From the NCBI RefSeq assembly GCF_009766085.1, contig NZ_LMUF01000056.1:96640-151641 (forward strand): a DNA stretch of 55,002 nucleotides, written 5' to 3'. Made by a program: the position numbers and the translations under genes. This document shows, in pieces, positions 38,087 through 46,165 of the stretch. A model generated the notes under the pieces. That model had not been told where the DNA came from. It ran no database searches and saw only the letters and a list, made by a program, of their open reading frames with translations. Positions within the stretch are counted from its first letter, which is position 1. Each line of letters starts with the position of its first letter. The DNA comes from Burkholderia sp. S171. GTDB taxonomy: Bacteria; Pseudomonadota; Gammaproteobacteria; Burkholderiales; Burkholderiaceae.

Positions 38087-38445
38087 TAAGCATTTTGAAT
38101 ACTTTCAATCCGTAAATCGGAATAAATTACTTGAATGTGTAAGAATTATTCCTGATAACGGTCGCTGAAAATCTACTGCTTTGTCATATTCGGGCAAACC
38201 ATTAGGGTGGTATGCTTCCTGCAATAATCTTCATACGCAAGTGAAAAAGATCGGTTGTGCTCCGCTTTGGAACCTGTTTTGCACCAGGTAGCGGATTTGA
38301 TGCAGATTACATGCACCATCTTGTCGTTTTCAGCAAACGTTTGCGAACACCCTGAATTTCTTGATTCATCCGTTTTGCGGGTAAAAAACGCCTGCTACGC
38401 TTGGTTCAACATTCGCGGCGCGGTCCGGCTGCATGGAGCAACGCA
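38087..38445. promoter_or_regulatory. Regulatory region of the DUF4096 gene
   Basis: About 360 AT-rich nt with GTGTAAGAAT at 38137-38146 and the perfect palindrome GCAAACGTTTGC at 38333-38344, about 100 nt upstream of the start. It looks like a promoter with a LacI-type operator. Confidence 0.45.
38333..38344. promoter_or_regulatory. LacI/PurR-type palindrome GCAAACGTTTGC (site 2)
   Basis: A perfect 12-bp palindrome identical to site 1 at 25146-25157 and matching the PurR operator core of enterobacteria. Its position 101 nt before the start is compatible with control of the DUF4096 gene. The regulator is not in the window. Confidence 0.45.
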
Positions 38446-39432
38446 ATGTTTTTCGACGAACTCAGTAATGAAGAATGGGCACTAGTTGCCGCGCTCGTGA
38501 CCGAAGGCGAAGTCCGTGAACACCGTCGCGGCCGTCCGCGTGCGCACCCGCGCACGATCGTGAATGCCGTGCTGTGGATTCTCACTACCGGCGAAACCTG
38601 GTCGAAGCTGCCCAGTCATTACCCGACCGTGCCCACCTGCCGCCGTCGTTTCAACGACTGGCAAATGAATGGCACGCTGATCGAAATGGTGACGCGGCTC
38701 GCATCGCGCGGACGGTCGTTCGCCATCGTCCCGTCCACGCCAACCGAAGCGCCACCGCGCCAGACGCAGGCTACTTACGAATGCGACCGCCTGCGCGGCG
38801 TGTTCTGGCAGAACCCGGAGTCGTGGGGGGGGTCTGACGGAAACAGCGCGAACTCGGTGGACGCGCTGTTCGCCGGCGTCCCGCGCCGGATTGCCGAAGC
38901 GCATGACGTTGCTCGCGCCAATGCGCCAACGCCGTTGTCGGCGGGCAGGGCGGCCATGGTCAGTACAGCTTCGCGTTCGCTGCAGCGTGAAGCGTCGAGC
39001 ATGGGCGCAGGGACCCATTCCGTTGACCCCTTGCCAATGGCCTTCGAGCCCGACTGCGCGCCCGTGCATGACGGCCACGGTTACGCAATCTATGCCATCC
39101 CGCGGCCGGTCGCGGGCAGCATGTTCCGCGGCTGGGCTGAGATCGTGAAGGACGGGCGTCGGGTGGAGCGCTCGGGCCTGATCGGTCCGCGCTACGAGAA
39201 CCCGCAGGAAGCGGCGGAATACGCGCTCGAATGGTCCCGCAGATGGATCGCGGCGCAATCTACACGCGTGACGCATCCCGTGCAAACCACCGCTGATATG
39301 CCGCATCGTGCGACGCCAGTGGCCAATGCGGACCACGCAGCTAGTCACGTGCAGAACGATCCGAAGCATGAACGAAGCGCTGCTACGCCGGAGCGCGTTG
39401 AGATTCGCCGCTATGCGGACGTGCAAGGCTAA
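38446..39432 (+). CDS. DUF4096 (IS5-type transposase N-terminal domain) protein fused to a Burkholderia-type C-terminal domain; domesticated regulator candidate
   Basis: ATG 38446 has GGAG upstream; a TTG at 38401 is less likely. Residues 1-92 match the DNA-binding N-terminus of IS5-family transposases (LSNEEWALVAALV, RRGRPRAHPRTIVNAVLWIL, GETWSKLPSHYPTVPTCRRRF, then NDWQMNGTL). No DDE catalytic core follows. Instead come a proline/alanine-rich linker and a compact domain at about 205-265 (DGHGYAIYAIPRP, MFRGWAEIVKDGRRVERSGLIGP) seen in other Burkholderia proteins. No inverted repeats flank it. This fits a domesticated transposase used as a transcription factor, sitting between two polysaccharide gene sets. 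Confidence 0.7.
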   Translation: MFFDELSNEEWALVAALVTEGEVREHRRGRPRAHPRTIVNAVLWILTTGETWSKLPSHYPTVPTCRRRFNDWQMNGTLIEMVTRLASRGRSFAIVPSTPTEAPPRQTQATYECDRLRGVFWQNPESWGGSDGNSANSVDALFAGVPRRIAEAHDVARANAPTPLSAGRAAMVSTASRSLQREASSMGAGTHSVDPLPMAFEPDCAPVHDGHGYAIYAIPRPVAGSMFRGWAEIVKDGRRVERSGLIGPRYENPQEAAEYALEWSRRWIAAQSTRVTHPVQTTADMPHRATPVANADHAASHVQNDPKHERSAATPERVEIRRYADVQG

Positions 39433-39504
39433 CGCTGGATAGGGCACAGGACCACGTCTCTTCCGGTCTGTCTGGTTTGGCTCAAAATGGTTTCGACTTG
39501 AAAC

Positions 39505-39546
39505 GCCGAGGGGCGCGTGAATCACGCGCCCCTCGGCATTTTTATT
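39505..39546 (+). terminator. Strong intrinsic terminator (16-bp stem)
   Basis: GCCGAGGGGCGCGTGA (39505-39520) and its exact complement (39522-39537) are followed by ATTTTTATT. It ends transcription of the DUF4096 gene. In the opposite direction it may also stop bceA messages, although the T-run is weak there. Confidence 0.85.
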
Positions 39547-41047
39547 GCCTGCCGTACTTGTCGTCGAAGCGGACAATATCGTCTTCACCCAGATACGTGC
39601 CCGACTGCACCTCGATCATTTCAAGCGGCATCTTGCCCGGATTCTCAAGTCGATGCTGGACCCCGATCGGGATGTAGGTGGATTCGTTTTCCGCAAGGAT
39701 AAACGTCTCGCTGCCGCGCGTGACAAGCGCCGTTCCGCGCACCACGACCCAGTGTTCGGCGCGGTGATGATGCATCTGCAATGACAGCCGTGCGCCCGGT
39801 TTCACCACGATCCGCTTGACCTGGAAACGCTCGCCGTTGTCGATGGAGTCGTAATGACCCCACGGCCGATGCACCTTGCGATGGTCCGCGGCCTCCTTGC
39901 CTTGCTCTGCCTTGATGCGCCCGACGATCGCCTTCACGTCCTGCACGCACTCCTTGTCCGCCACAAGAATGGCATCCGCCGTTTCCACGATCACCAGGTT
40001 ATGCGTTCCCACGCACGCGATCAGCCGGCCTTCGGAATGCGCATACGTGGATGTTGCCCCCTGGAACATCACGCGGCCACGCGCGACGTTTTCTTCGCCG
40101 TCCTTCGGCAGGATCTTCCAGATTGCATCCCACGATCCCACGTCGGACCACCCTGCGTTCAACGGCACGACGGCACCCGAGCAGACGCTCTGGTCATTGG
40201 CCAATTGTTCCATGACGGCATAGTCGATGGAGTCCGACGGCGATTCCGCGAACGCCTCTTTGTCGAGCCGGAAGAACTCACCGTCGTGCGTGCCGGCGTC
40301 GCAAGCGGCGCGGCAGGCGGCGTAGATGGCTGGCTGGAAGTGGTCGATGGCCTTGAGCCATACCGACGCACGCACAATAAAAATCCCTGCGTTCCACCAG
40401 TATTCGCCGGAGCTGACGTACTGGCGCGCGAGTTCGAGATGCGGTTTCTCCACAAACTTTTCGAGTTGCCATGCCCCTGAGCTAAGCATCTGCTGGCCAA
40501 CCTTGATGTAACCGTAGCCTGTTTCTGCATGCGTCGGCACGATACACATGGTGACGATCGCACCGTCCTGCGCGCACTTGGCGCCCGCACCAATCGCTTT
40601 GTGAAATGCTTCGGTATCCGTAACAACATGATCTGCGGGCATCACCACGAGGATAGCGTCTTCGCCTGCCGCCATCGCGTGCATGGCAGCAACGGTCAGC
40701 GCGGGTGCCGTATTGCGAGCAAGCGGCTCGAGGACGAGATGCGCGCGCCTGCCGCCGCTTCGCAATTGATCGGCTGTCGTAAAGCGATGATCTTCGCCGC
40801 ACACGATGATTGCGTCGTCAATACGCGCCGTGCCGTAGGTCAATCCGTCCAGACGCTGGGCGGTGGATTGCAGCAGCGACTGGTCACCGATCAAACCAAT
40901 CAGCTGCTTGGGGAAGTGCTCACGCGACATGGGCCACAGGCGTGTGCCCGCGCCACCGGCCAGGATGACCGGCTGGATCCTGAGCTTCGTTTCATTTGCG
41001 GCAGGGGTGAGTGGACTGGTGTTAAGAGTCGTGTCGAGAGCGGTCAT
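39542..41047 (-). CDS. bceA: Mannose-1-phosphate guanylyltransferase/mannose-6-phosphate isomerase
   Basis: A 501-aa bifunctional type II PMI/GMP enzyme. The N-terminal nucleotidyltransferase has the GGAGTRLWP motif at 31-39 and FPKQLIG, while the C-terminal cupin has RPWGHYDSIDNGERFQVKRI, QMHHHRAEHWVVV and the GVQHRLENPG metal-site strand. It makes mannose-6-P from fructose-6-P and GDP-mannose from mannose-1-P and GTP in the cytoplasm, feeding mannose and rhamnose units of cepacian. The closest functional relative by position is BceA of the Burkholderia cepacian cluster. It runs leftward, divergent from bceB. AAGGAG lies 10 nt upstream. A 16-bp palindrome is about 40 nt upstream of the start. 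Confidence 0.93.
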   Translation of the reverse strand: MTALDTTLNTSPLTPAANETKLRIQPVILAGGAGTRLWPMSREHFPKQLIGLIGDQSLLQSTAQRLDGLTYGTARIDDAIIVCGEDHRFTTADQLRSGGRRAHLVLEPLARNTAPALTVAAMHAMAAGEDAILVVMPADHVVTDTEAFHKAIGAGAKCAQDGAIVTMCIVPTHAETGYGYIKVGQQMLSSGAWQLEKFVEKPHLELARQYVSSGEYWWNAGIFIVRASVWLKAIDHFQPAIYAACRAACDAGTHDGEFFRLDKEAFAESPSDSIDYAVMEQLANDQSVCSGAVVPLNAGWSDVGSWDAIWKILPKDGEENVARGRVMFQGATSTYAHSEGRLIACVGTHNLVIVETADAILVADKECVQDVKAIVGRIKAEQGKEAADHRKVHRPWGHYDSIDNGERFQVKRIVVKPGARLSLQMHHHRAEHWVVVRGTALVTRGSETFILAENESTYIPIGVQHRLENPGKMPLEMIEVQSGTYLGEDDIVRFDDKYGRQ

Positions 41048-41561
41048 GACGAGGGAGCTCCTTGAGCTTGATCGGGTATTACAATTTTTAGCACGTACTA
41101 AATAGCTGATAAATCAAAAAACCGAAAAATAATCACTCGACATACTCAAATCGGTAACTTGGGCATTAAACGTAACGAAAATCGGAGACTGAATTTTTTT
41201 CTTACTTTTTCGGAATTTTTTCTCGAAAATTAAATACCTGAAATTCGGCCCGGCAGCCTTTATCTATAAGCTTCTCGGCGCCCAGTAACAATCTGAAAAA
41301 AATTCATCAATGCATCGCCGGTAAACTAGTTCCACGCCTTTCAAATCCTTTCGTGACGAAAATAAATACGCGAAAAAACGTGAATTAACACGCGCATTAT
41401 TTTGCGGTTGCAGCATGAATTTAATTCCAGCCTCATACGGGTATGTACCAAGGCGCCGGGCGCTCTCGTTTCTCCGCCTTTGCTGGCCTGTCTTGCGAAG
41501 CAAATGAGTGAAGCTGAAGCGGGACCCAAGCAGACCGTGTCTTCCCACCGAGGTGTCTTAC
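41048..41561. promoter_or_regulatory. AT-rich divergent promoter region between bceA and bceB
   Basis: About 510 nt with repeated A- and T-runs (41110-41420), in sharp contrast to the GC-rich flanks. It should carry the promoters of both arms of the bce locus. A/T tracts of this kind bend DNA and attract H-NS-like silencers such as BpH3; that is inference. Apart from the palindrome near bceA, no operator is obvious. Confidence 0.5.
41087..41102. promoter_or_regulatory. Near-perfect palindrome TTTAGcACGTaCTAAA upstream of bceA
   Basis: Sixteen bases with arms TTTAG/CTAAA around a central ACGT; only one inner base pair breaks symmetry. It is 40 nt upstream of the bceA ATG on the minus strand, a good position for a repressor or activator site. 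The regulator is unknown. Confidence 0.45.
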
Positions 41562-42932
41562 ATGTTGAGCGTGCTTTCGAGAATGATCGACATTGCAATG
41601 GTAGCGCTGGGCGCGCTGCTGGCCGCGTCGCTGCACGCGGGAAATGCCGTCTGGCTCGACGACATGCAAAGCACGCTGCTCGCGTTCAATTGCGTGCTGG
41701 TGATCATGACGTTCCCGTCGTTCGGGATATACCAATCGTGGCGCGGCAAGCCCGTGTACGACCTGCTGTGGCGCGTGACGCTGGCGTGGCTGATGGTGGA
41801 AGGCGCGGGCGTGCTGCTGACCTTCAGCGTGCATCGCGCAGATTTGTTGTCACGTATGTGGCTGCTGTATTGGGGCGCGGCGACAGCGGCGTTCCTGATG
41901 CTCTCGAAGGCGGTTGTGCACGCCACGCTCAAGTTGCTTCGTCGCGAAGGGTTTAACCAGAAGGCGGTTGCTATTGTGGGTGCGGCGCCTTACGGGCAGT
42001 TCCTGATCGAGCAGATGCGCAGCCGGCCCGAGGCAGGTTTCAGCCCGGTCTATGTGTTCGATGAAACCTTCCCGGAGCTCACGCTGGCCGGTGTGCCGGT
42101 GAGCCGCGATCTGGACGACCTCACGCAACTGGTGCGCGGCCGTGCGATTCGCGAATTGTGGCTGGCACTGCCGATTTCGCAGGAGCGGACCATCCACAAG
42201 CTCGTCACGGAGTTCCGCGACGACTTCGTGAATATCCGCTTCATACCGGACGTGCGCAGCCTGTCGTTCTTTAACCACGCGGTGGTGGATCTGCTTGGTG
42301 TGCCGGCGATCAACCTGGCCGCTTCGCCGATCACGGACCTCAAGGTGCTGCCGAAGCGGGTGTTCGACCGTTTGTTTGCCGCAGGCGTGCTGCTGTGTCT
42401 CGCGCCGTTGCTGATTGTGCTGGCGGTGGCCGTGAAGATCTCCTCGCCGGGGCCCGTGTTCTTCAAGCAAAAGCGCAAGGGTATCGACGGTTACGAGTTC
42501 GAGATCTACAAGTTTCGCTCCATGAGGGTGCACAAGGAAACGGCCGGTCACGTCACGCAAGCGAAGAAGGGCGACAAGCGTGTGACGCGCGTAGGGGCGT
42601 TTCTGCGCAGAACCAGCCTGGACGAGTTGCCGCAGTTCATCAATGTGCTCAGAGGCGAGATGTCGGTGGTCGGGCCGCGTCCGCATGCGCTTGAACACGA
42701 CGACATCTACAAGGATCTCGTGAAGGGCTACATGTACCGGTATCGCATCAAACCCGGCATCACCGGCTGGGCGCAAGTGAATGGCTTTCGCGGTGAGACC
42801 GACCGCATCGAAAAGATGATGGGGCGCGTGAAACTCGACCTGTACTACATGCAGCACTGGACCTTCGGACTCGACATGAAAATTGTTGCAATGACGTTGT
42901 GGAAGGGTTTTGCTGGTGCGAATGCTTACTAA
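41562..42932 (+). CDS. bceB: Undecaprenyl-phosphate glucose phosphotransferase (polyprenyl-P sugar transferase)
   Basis: GAGGTG lies 6 nt before ATG 41562, which is preferred to a frame start at 41508. The 456-aa product has four to five N-terminal hydrophobic helices, a CoA-binding-like middle (VAIVGAAPYGQFL, EQMRSRPEAGFSPV) and the C-terminal bacterial sugar transferase domain. That domain has VLAVAVKISSPGPVFFKQKR, FYKFRSM-type and RRTSLDELPQFINVLRGEMS, then VVGPRP. BceB/WcaJ-type proteins put glucose-1-phosphate on undecaprenyl phosphate, the first step of the repeat unit. It leads the long rightward bce operon; bceC begins 39 nt later. Confidence 0.93.
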   Translation: MLSVLSRMIDIAMVALGALLAASLHAGNAVWLDDMQSTLLAFNCVLVIMTFPSFGIYQSWRGKPVYDLLWRVTLAWLMVEGAGVLLTFSVHRADLLSRMWLLYWGAATAAFLMLSKAVVHATLKLLRREGFNQKAVAIVGAAPYGQFLIEQMRSRPEAGFSPVYVFDETFPELTLAGVPVSRDLDDLTQLVRGRAIRELWLALPISQERTIHKLVTEFRDDFVNIRFIPDVRSLSFFNHAVVDLLGVPAINLAASPITDLKVLPKRVFDRLFAAGVLLCLAPLLIVLAVAVKISSPGPVFFKQKRKGIDGYEFEIYKFRSMRVHKETAGHVTQAKKGDKRVTRVGAFLRRTSLDELPQFINVLRGEMSVVGPRPHALEHDDIYKDLVKGYMYRYRIKPGITGWAQVNGFRGETDRIEKMMGRVKLDLYYMQHWTFGLDMKIVAMTLWKGFAGANAY

Positions 42933-42971
42933 AAATCCTTTGAATAATTTGCCAACCCTGGAGCGCGTGCT

Positions 42972-44363
42972 ATGAAACTCACCATCATCGGTAGCGGCTA
43001 TGTAGGCCTCGTGACGGGCGCGTGTCTGGCCGACATCGGTAACGACGTGCTGTGCCTCGATCTCGACGAACGCAAGATCGCGATCCTGAACGGCGGCGGC
43101 GTGCCGATCCACGAACCGGGCCTGCAGGACGTGATTGCACGCAATCGTGCGGCAGGACGCCTCAGCTTTTCCACCGATGTCCAGGCTGCGGTCGAACACG
43201 GCGAAGTGCTGTTCATTGCGGTGGGCACGCCCTCCGACGAAGACGGTTCCGCCGACCTGAAATACGTGCTCGCGGCGGCGCGCGATATCGGCCGCTACAT
43301 GAACAACTTCAAGGTGATCGTCGACAAGTCGACGGTGCCGGTCGGCACGGCGCGTCGCGTGAAGGCGGCGATCGATCAGGAACTCGCCACGCGTGGTGTG
43401 CAGCACATGTTCTCGGTTGTATCGAACCCTGAATTCCTGAAGGAAGGTGCGGCGATTGACGACTTCACGCGGCCCGACCGGATCGTGCTGGGCTGCGACG
43501 ACGACGTACCCGGCGAACGGGCCCGCGAACGCATGAAGCGCCTGTACTCGCCCTTCAACCGCAATCACGAACGCACGCTTTACATGGACGTGCGCTCGGC
43601 GGAATTCACGAAGTACGCGGCCAACGCCATGCTTGCCACGCGTATCTCGTTCATGAACGAACTCGCGAATTTCGCGGACCGCGTGGGCGCGGATATTGAG
43701 GCGGTGCGTCGCGGTATTGGCTCCGATCCGCGCATTGGCTACGACTTCCTGTATGCGGGTTGCGGTTATGGCGGGTCGTGCTTTCCGAAGGACGTGCGTT
43801 CGTTGATCCAGACGGCGGGCGAGTACGACGAGCAGATGGAAATCCTGAAGGCGGTGACGTCGGTGAACGAGGCGCAGAAACAAACCCTCGCCAACAAGAT
43901 CGTGGCGCGCCTGGGTGAGGATCTGCGCGGCAAGAAATTCGCGCTATGGGGCTTGGCGTTCAAGCCGAATACCGACGACATGCGCGATGCCCCGAGTCGC
44001 GTATTGATCGCGGCACTGCTGGAACGCGGCGCGTCGATCAGCGCTTACGATCCGGTCGCAACCGACGAAGCACGCCGCGTGATTGCGCTCGATTTGCGCG
44101 ACACGCCCGCGCTGCTCGCTCGCCTGACTTACGCGAACGATCACACCGAAGCCCTTGATAACGCCGACGCGCTGATCATCGTGACGGAGTGGAAGGTGTT
44201 CAAGAGTCCGGACTTCGATGGCATGAAACGCCGCCTGAAGACGCCACTGATCTTCGACGGCCGCAATCTCTACGAGCCGGAAACCATGAACGAGATCGGT
44301 GTGGAGTATCACGCGATTGGACGTGGCGTACGGCAATCGGTGAAGGCACCCGTCACGGCCTGA
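42972..44363 (+). CDS. bceC: UDP-glucose 6-dehydrogenase
   Basis: A 463-aa enzyme with the NAD-binding start MKLTIIGSGYVGLVTGACLA, the FIAVGTPSDEDG strand, a VDKSTVPVGTARRVK loop, SNPEFLKEGAA and the active-site GYGGSCFPKDV with C270. It oxidises UDP-glucose to UDP-glucuronate with two NAD+, supplying the glucuronic acid of cepacian. Length and motif spacing are normal for the family. The RBS GGAGCG precedes the ATG by 8 nt. A 7-bp hairpin GGCCAGC/GCTGGCC follows at 44381-44401, before bceD. Confidence 0.95.
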   Translation: MKLTIIGSGYVGLVTGACLADIGNDVLCLDLDERKIAILNGGGVPIHEPGLQDVIARNRAAGRLSFSTDVQAAVEHGEVLFIAVGTPSDEDGSADLKYVLAAARDIGRYMNNFKVIVDKSTVPVGTARRVKAAIDQELATRGVQHMFSVVSNPEFLKEGAAIDDFTRPDRIVLGCDDDVPGERARERMKRLYSPFNRNHERTLYMDVRSAEFTKYAANAMLATRISFMNELANFADRVGADIEAVRRGIGSDPRIGYDFLYAGCGYGGSCFPKDVRSLIQTAGEYDEQMEILKAVTSVNEAQKQTLANKIVARLGEDLRGKKFALWGLAFKPNTDDMRDAPSRVLIAALLERGASISAYDPVATDEARRVIALDLRDTPALLARLTYANDHTEALDNADALIIVTEWKVFKSPDFDGMKRRLKTPLIFDGRNLYEPETMNEIGVEYHAIGRGVRQSVKAPVTA

Positions 44364-44380
44364 CCGGCTTTGCAAGGCAA

Positions 44381-44401
44381 GGCCAGCACCATTAGCTGGC
44401 C
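44381..44401. promoter_or_regulatory. Intercistronic hairpin between bceC and bceD
   Basis: GGCCAGC and GCTGGCC around a 7-nt loop, with no T-run. It could protect an mRNA end or reduce read-through. Confidence 0.3.
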
Positions 44402-44494
44402 AATAACAACGATATCGACACACCAGGCGCTGCGAGCGCGGCTTCGGTCGAGGGACCCGATGCCGCGACTGTGCCGTTTTAACGGATACAACCT

Positions 44495-44950
44495 ATGTTT
44501 CGAAGCGTCTTGATTGTCTGTCATGCGAATGTCTGCCGAAGCCCTGTCGCGGAAATGCTGTTCCGCGCGCATGCCGGCAAGCTAGCGGGCAAGCACGAAA
44601 GACGTCCGATCGAATTCCGCTCTGCCGGCCTCTTTGCAGTGGATGGCCGCAACATCGATCCAACGATGCACCGCTTGCTGGTGGAGCGCGATCTTGATCC
44701 ATCGGGACACGCCGCGCGCCGGCTCGACGAGTCCATGGCACGCGCAGCCGAGTTGATCCTCGTGCCCGAAAGGCAGCAGATTGCCGCAATTGAACAGATG
44801 GCGCCGCACACCCGCGGCAAGGTGCATCTGCTTGGCAAGTGGGAAGACTCTGAAGTGGCCGATCCGCACGGCGGTCACGAAGTTGCCTATCGCGAGAGCT
44901 TCGGGCTAATTGAACGTCTGGTCCAGGGATGGCTGAATAAAATATGGTGA
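44495..44950 (+). CDS. bceD: Low-molecular-weight protein tyrosine phosphatase
   Basis: A 151-aa LMW-PTP with the P-loop VCHANVCRSP (C9 to R15), where H-A replaces the more usual x-G, and the general acid D in the ADPHGGHEVAY segment near 126. It removes phosphate from the tyrosine-rich tail of its partner autokinase, BceF, which lets the kinase cycle between assembly states. It lies 131 nt after bceC. Its stop overlaps the start of bceE by seven bases, so phosphatase and export lipoprotein are coupled. Confidence 0.93.
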   Translation: MFRSVLIVCHANVCRSPVAEMLFRAHAGKLAGKHERRPIEFRSAGLFAVDGRNIDPTMHRLLVERDLDPSGHAARRLDESMARAAELILVPERQQIAAIEQMAPHTRGKVHLLGKWEDSEVADPHGGHEVAYRESFGLIERLVQGWLNKIW

Positions 44951-46119
44951 ACCGGTCTCTAGTCTTATCTGTCTCCGTGGTTTTTTCGCTGACGACCTTT
45001 TTGTCGGCGTGTGGCGCCTTGCCAGGTTACAACCTGAACACGTCGCGCCTGAACGATTCGGACCCCACGCCGACCGCGACCTATCCCGTGCACCTGATCA
45101 CGGCGGACGTGATCATGCAGCAGAACCGGCCGGGTCCGGCAGCGGTCCTGCCGCCCGCGCGTTTTGCCGATCCGGCGCAATACGTGTATCGCCTGGCTCC
45201 GCAAGACGTGATCGGCATCACGATCTGGGATCACCCGGAGCTCACCACGCAGCAGGGGCAGACCATGTCGGCGGGTGGCAACACCACGCAAACGGTCGCT
45301 GGCGCGCTCGCGCAGCCGTACACCACTGCGTTGCCCGGACAGGCCGATCCGTTCGGGCAGACAGTCTCTCCTGACGGCACGATCTACTTTCCGTTCGTCG
45401 GCAAGATGCACGTTGCGGGCAAAACGGCTGGCGAGATTCGCGATCAGCTCGCAGCGGGTTTGTCGCCGTACCTGAAGAAACCGCAAGTCGACGTTCGCGT
45501 GCTTGCTTATCGCAGCCAGAAGGTTTCTGTGACCGGCGAGGTGAAGTCGCCCGGACCGCTCGCGATGAGCGATGTGCCGCTTACCCTGGTCGATGCACTC
45601 ACGCGTTCGGGCGGCACGAACGCCGACGCCGACCTGCAACGCGTGCGGCTCACGCGCAACGGCAAACTCTACGTGCTTGATGCCGACGGCGTACTTGATC
45701 GCGGCGAGATTTCGCAGAACGTGATGCTGCAGTCGGGCGACATCGTGAACGTGCCGGATCGTACCGATAGCCGCGTGTTCGTAATGGGCGAAGTCAAGAC
45801 ACCGCTGCCTGTTTCGATGATGAAAGGCCGCCTGACGATCGCCGATGCGCTGACGCAAGCAGGCGGCATTCTGGACACGGACGCGAACGCACGGCAAATC
45901 TACGTGGTGCGCGGTGCGCGCGACAAGCCGTCAACGCCTGACATCTATCGGCTGGATCTGACGCAACCGGATTCGTTGCTCCTGTCCTCGCAATTCCAGC
46001 TTCACCCGCTCGACGTGGTGTATGTGGGCACGTCTGGAGCCGTCCAGTTCAACCGTCTGGTCAACCAGGTCCTGCCGAGCTTGCAGACACTCTTCTACCT
46101 GAAGGAATTGACGCGATGA
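44944..46119 (+). CDS. bceE: Outer-membrane polysaccharide export lipoprotein (Wza type)
   Basis: A 391-aa lipoprotein: signal peptide with hydrophobic VLSVSVVFSLTTF and lipobox LSAC (C23). It is followed by the Poly_export domain (YVYRLAPQDVIGITIWDHPEL) and two SLBB repeats (VSVTGEVKSPGPLAM and VFVMGEVKTPLPVSM). The last 30 residues carry a hydrophobic/amphipathic segment expected to form the outer-membrane barrel helix. It provides the pore for cepacian export. The start overlaps bceD, and the next gene begins 46 nt later. Confidence 0.95.
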   Translation: MVNRSLVLSVSVVFSLTTFLSACGALPGYNLNTSRLNDSDPTPTATYPVHLITADVIMQQNRPGPAAVLPPARFADPAQYVYRLAPQDVIGITIWDHPELTTQQGQTMSAGGNTTQTVAGALAQPYTTALPGQADPFGQTVSPDGTIYFPFVGKMHVAGKTAGEIRDQLAAGLSPYLKKPQVDVRVLAYRSQKVSVTGEVKSPGPLAMSDVPLTLVDALTRSGGTNADADLQRVRLTRNGKLYVLDADGVLDRGEISQNVMLQSGDIVNVPDRTDSRVFVMGEVKTPLPVSMMKGRLTIADALTQAGGILDTDANARQIYVVRGARDKPSTPDIYRLDLTQPDSLLLSSQFQLHPLDVVYVGTSGAVQFNRLVNQVLPSLQTLFYLKELTR

Positions 46120-46165
46120 GCGCTATCTATAACGTCGAATGCCTCCAACCAACCGGGGTTGAATC

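Noticed and set aside
38482..39588. 368-codon minus-strand frame opposite the DUF4096 gene
   Set aside because: The plus strand carries the recognisable domain, start signal and terminator. The antisense frame has no features.
41850..43883. 677-codon open frame on the minus strand
   Set aside because: It runs antisense through bceB and bceC, whose motifs are complete on the plus strand. Histidine/arginine-rich composition is typical of antisense shadow frames in GC-rich DNA.
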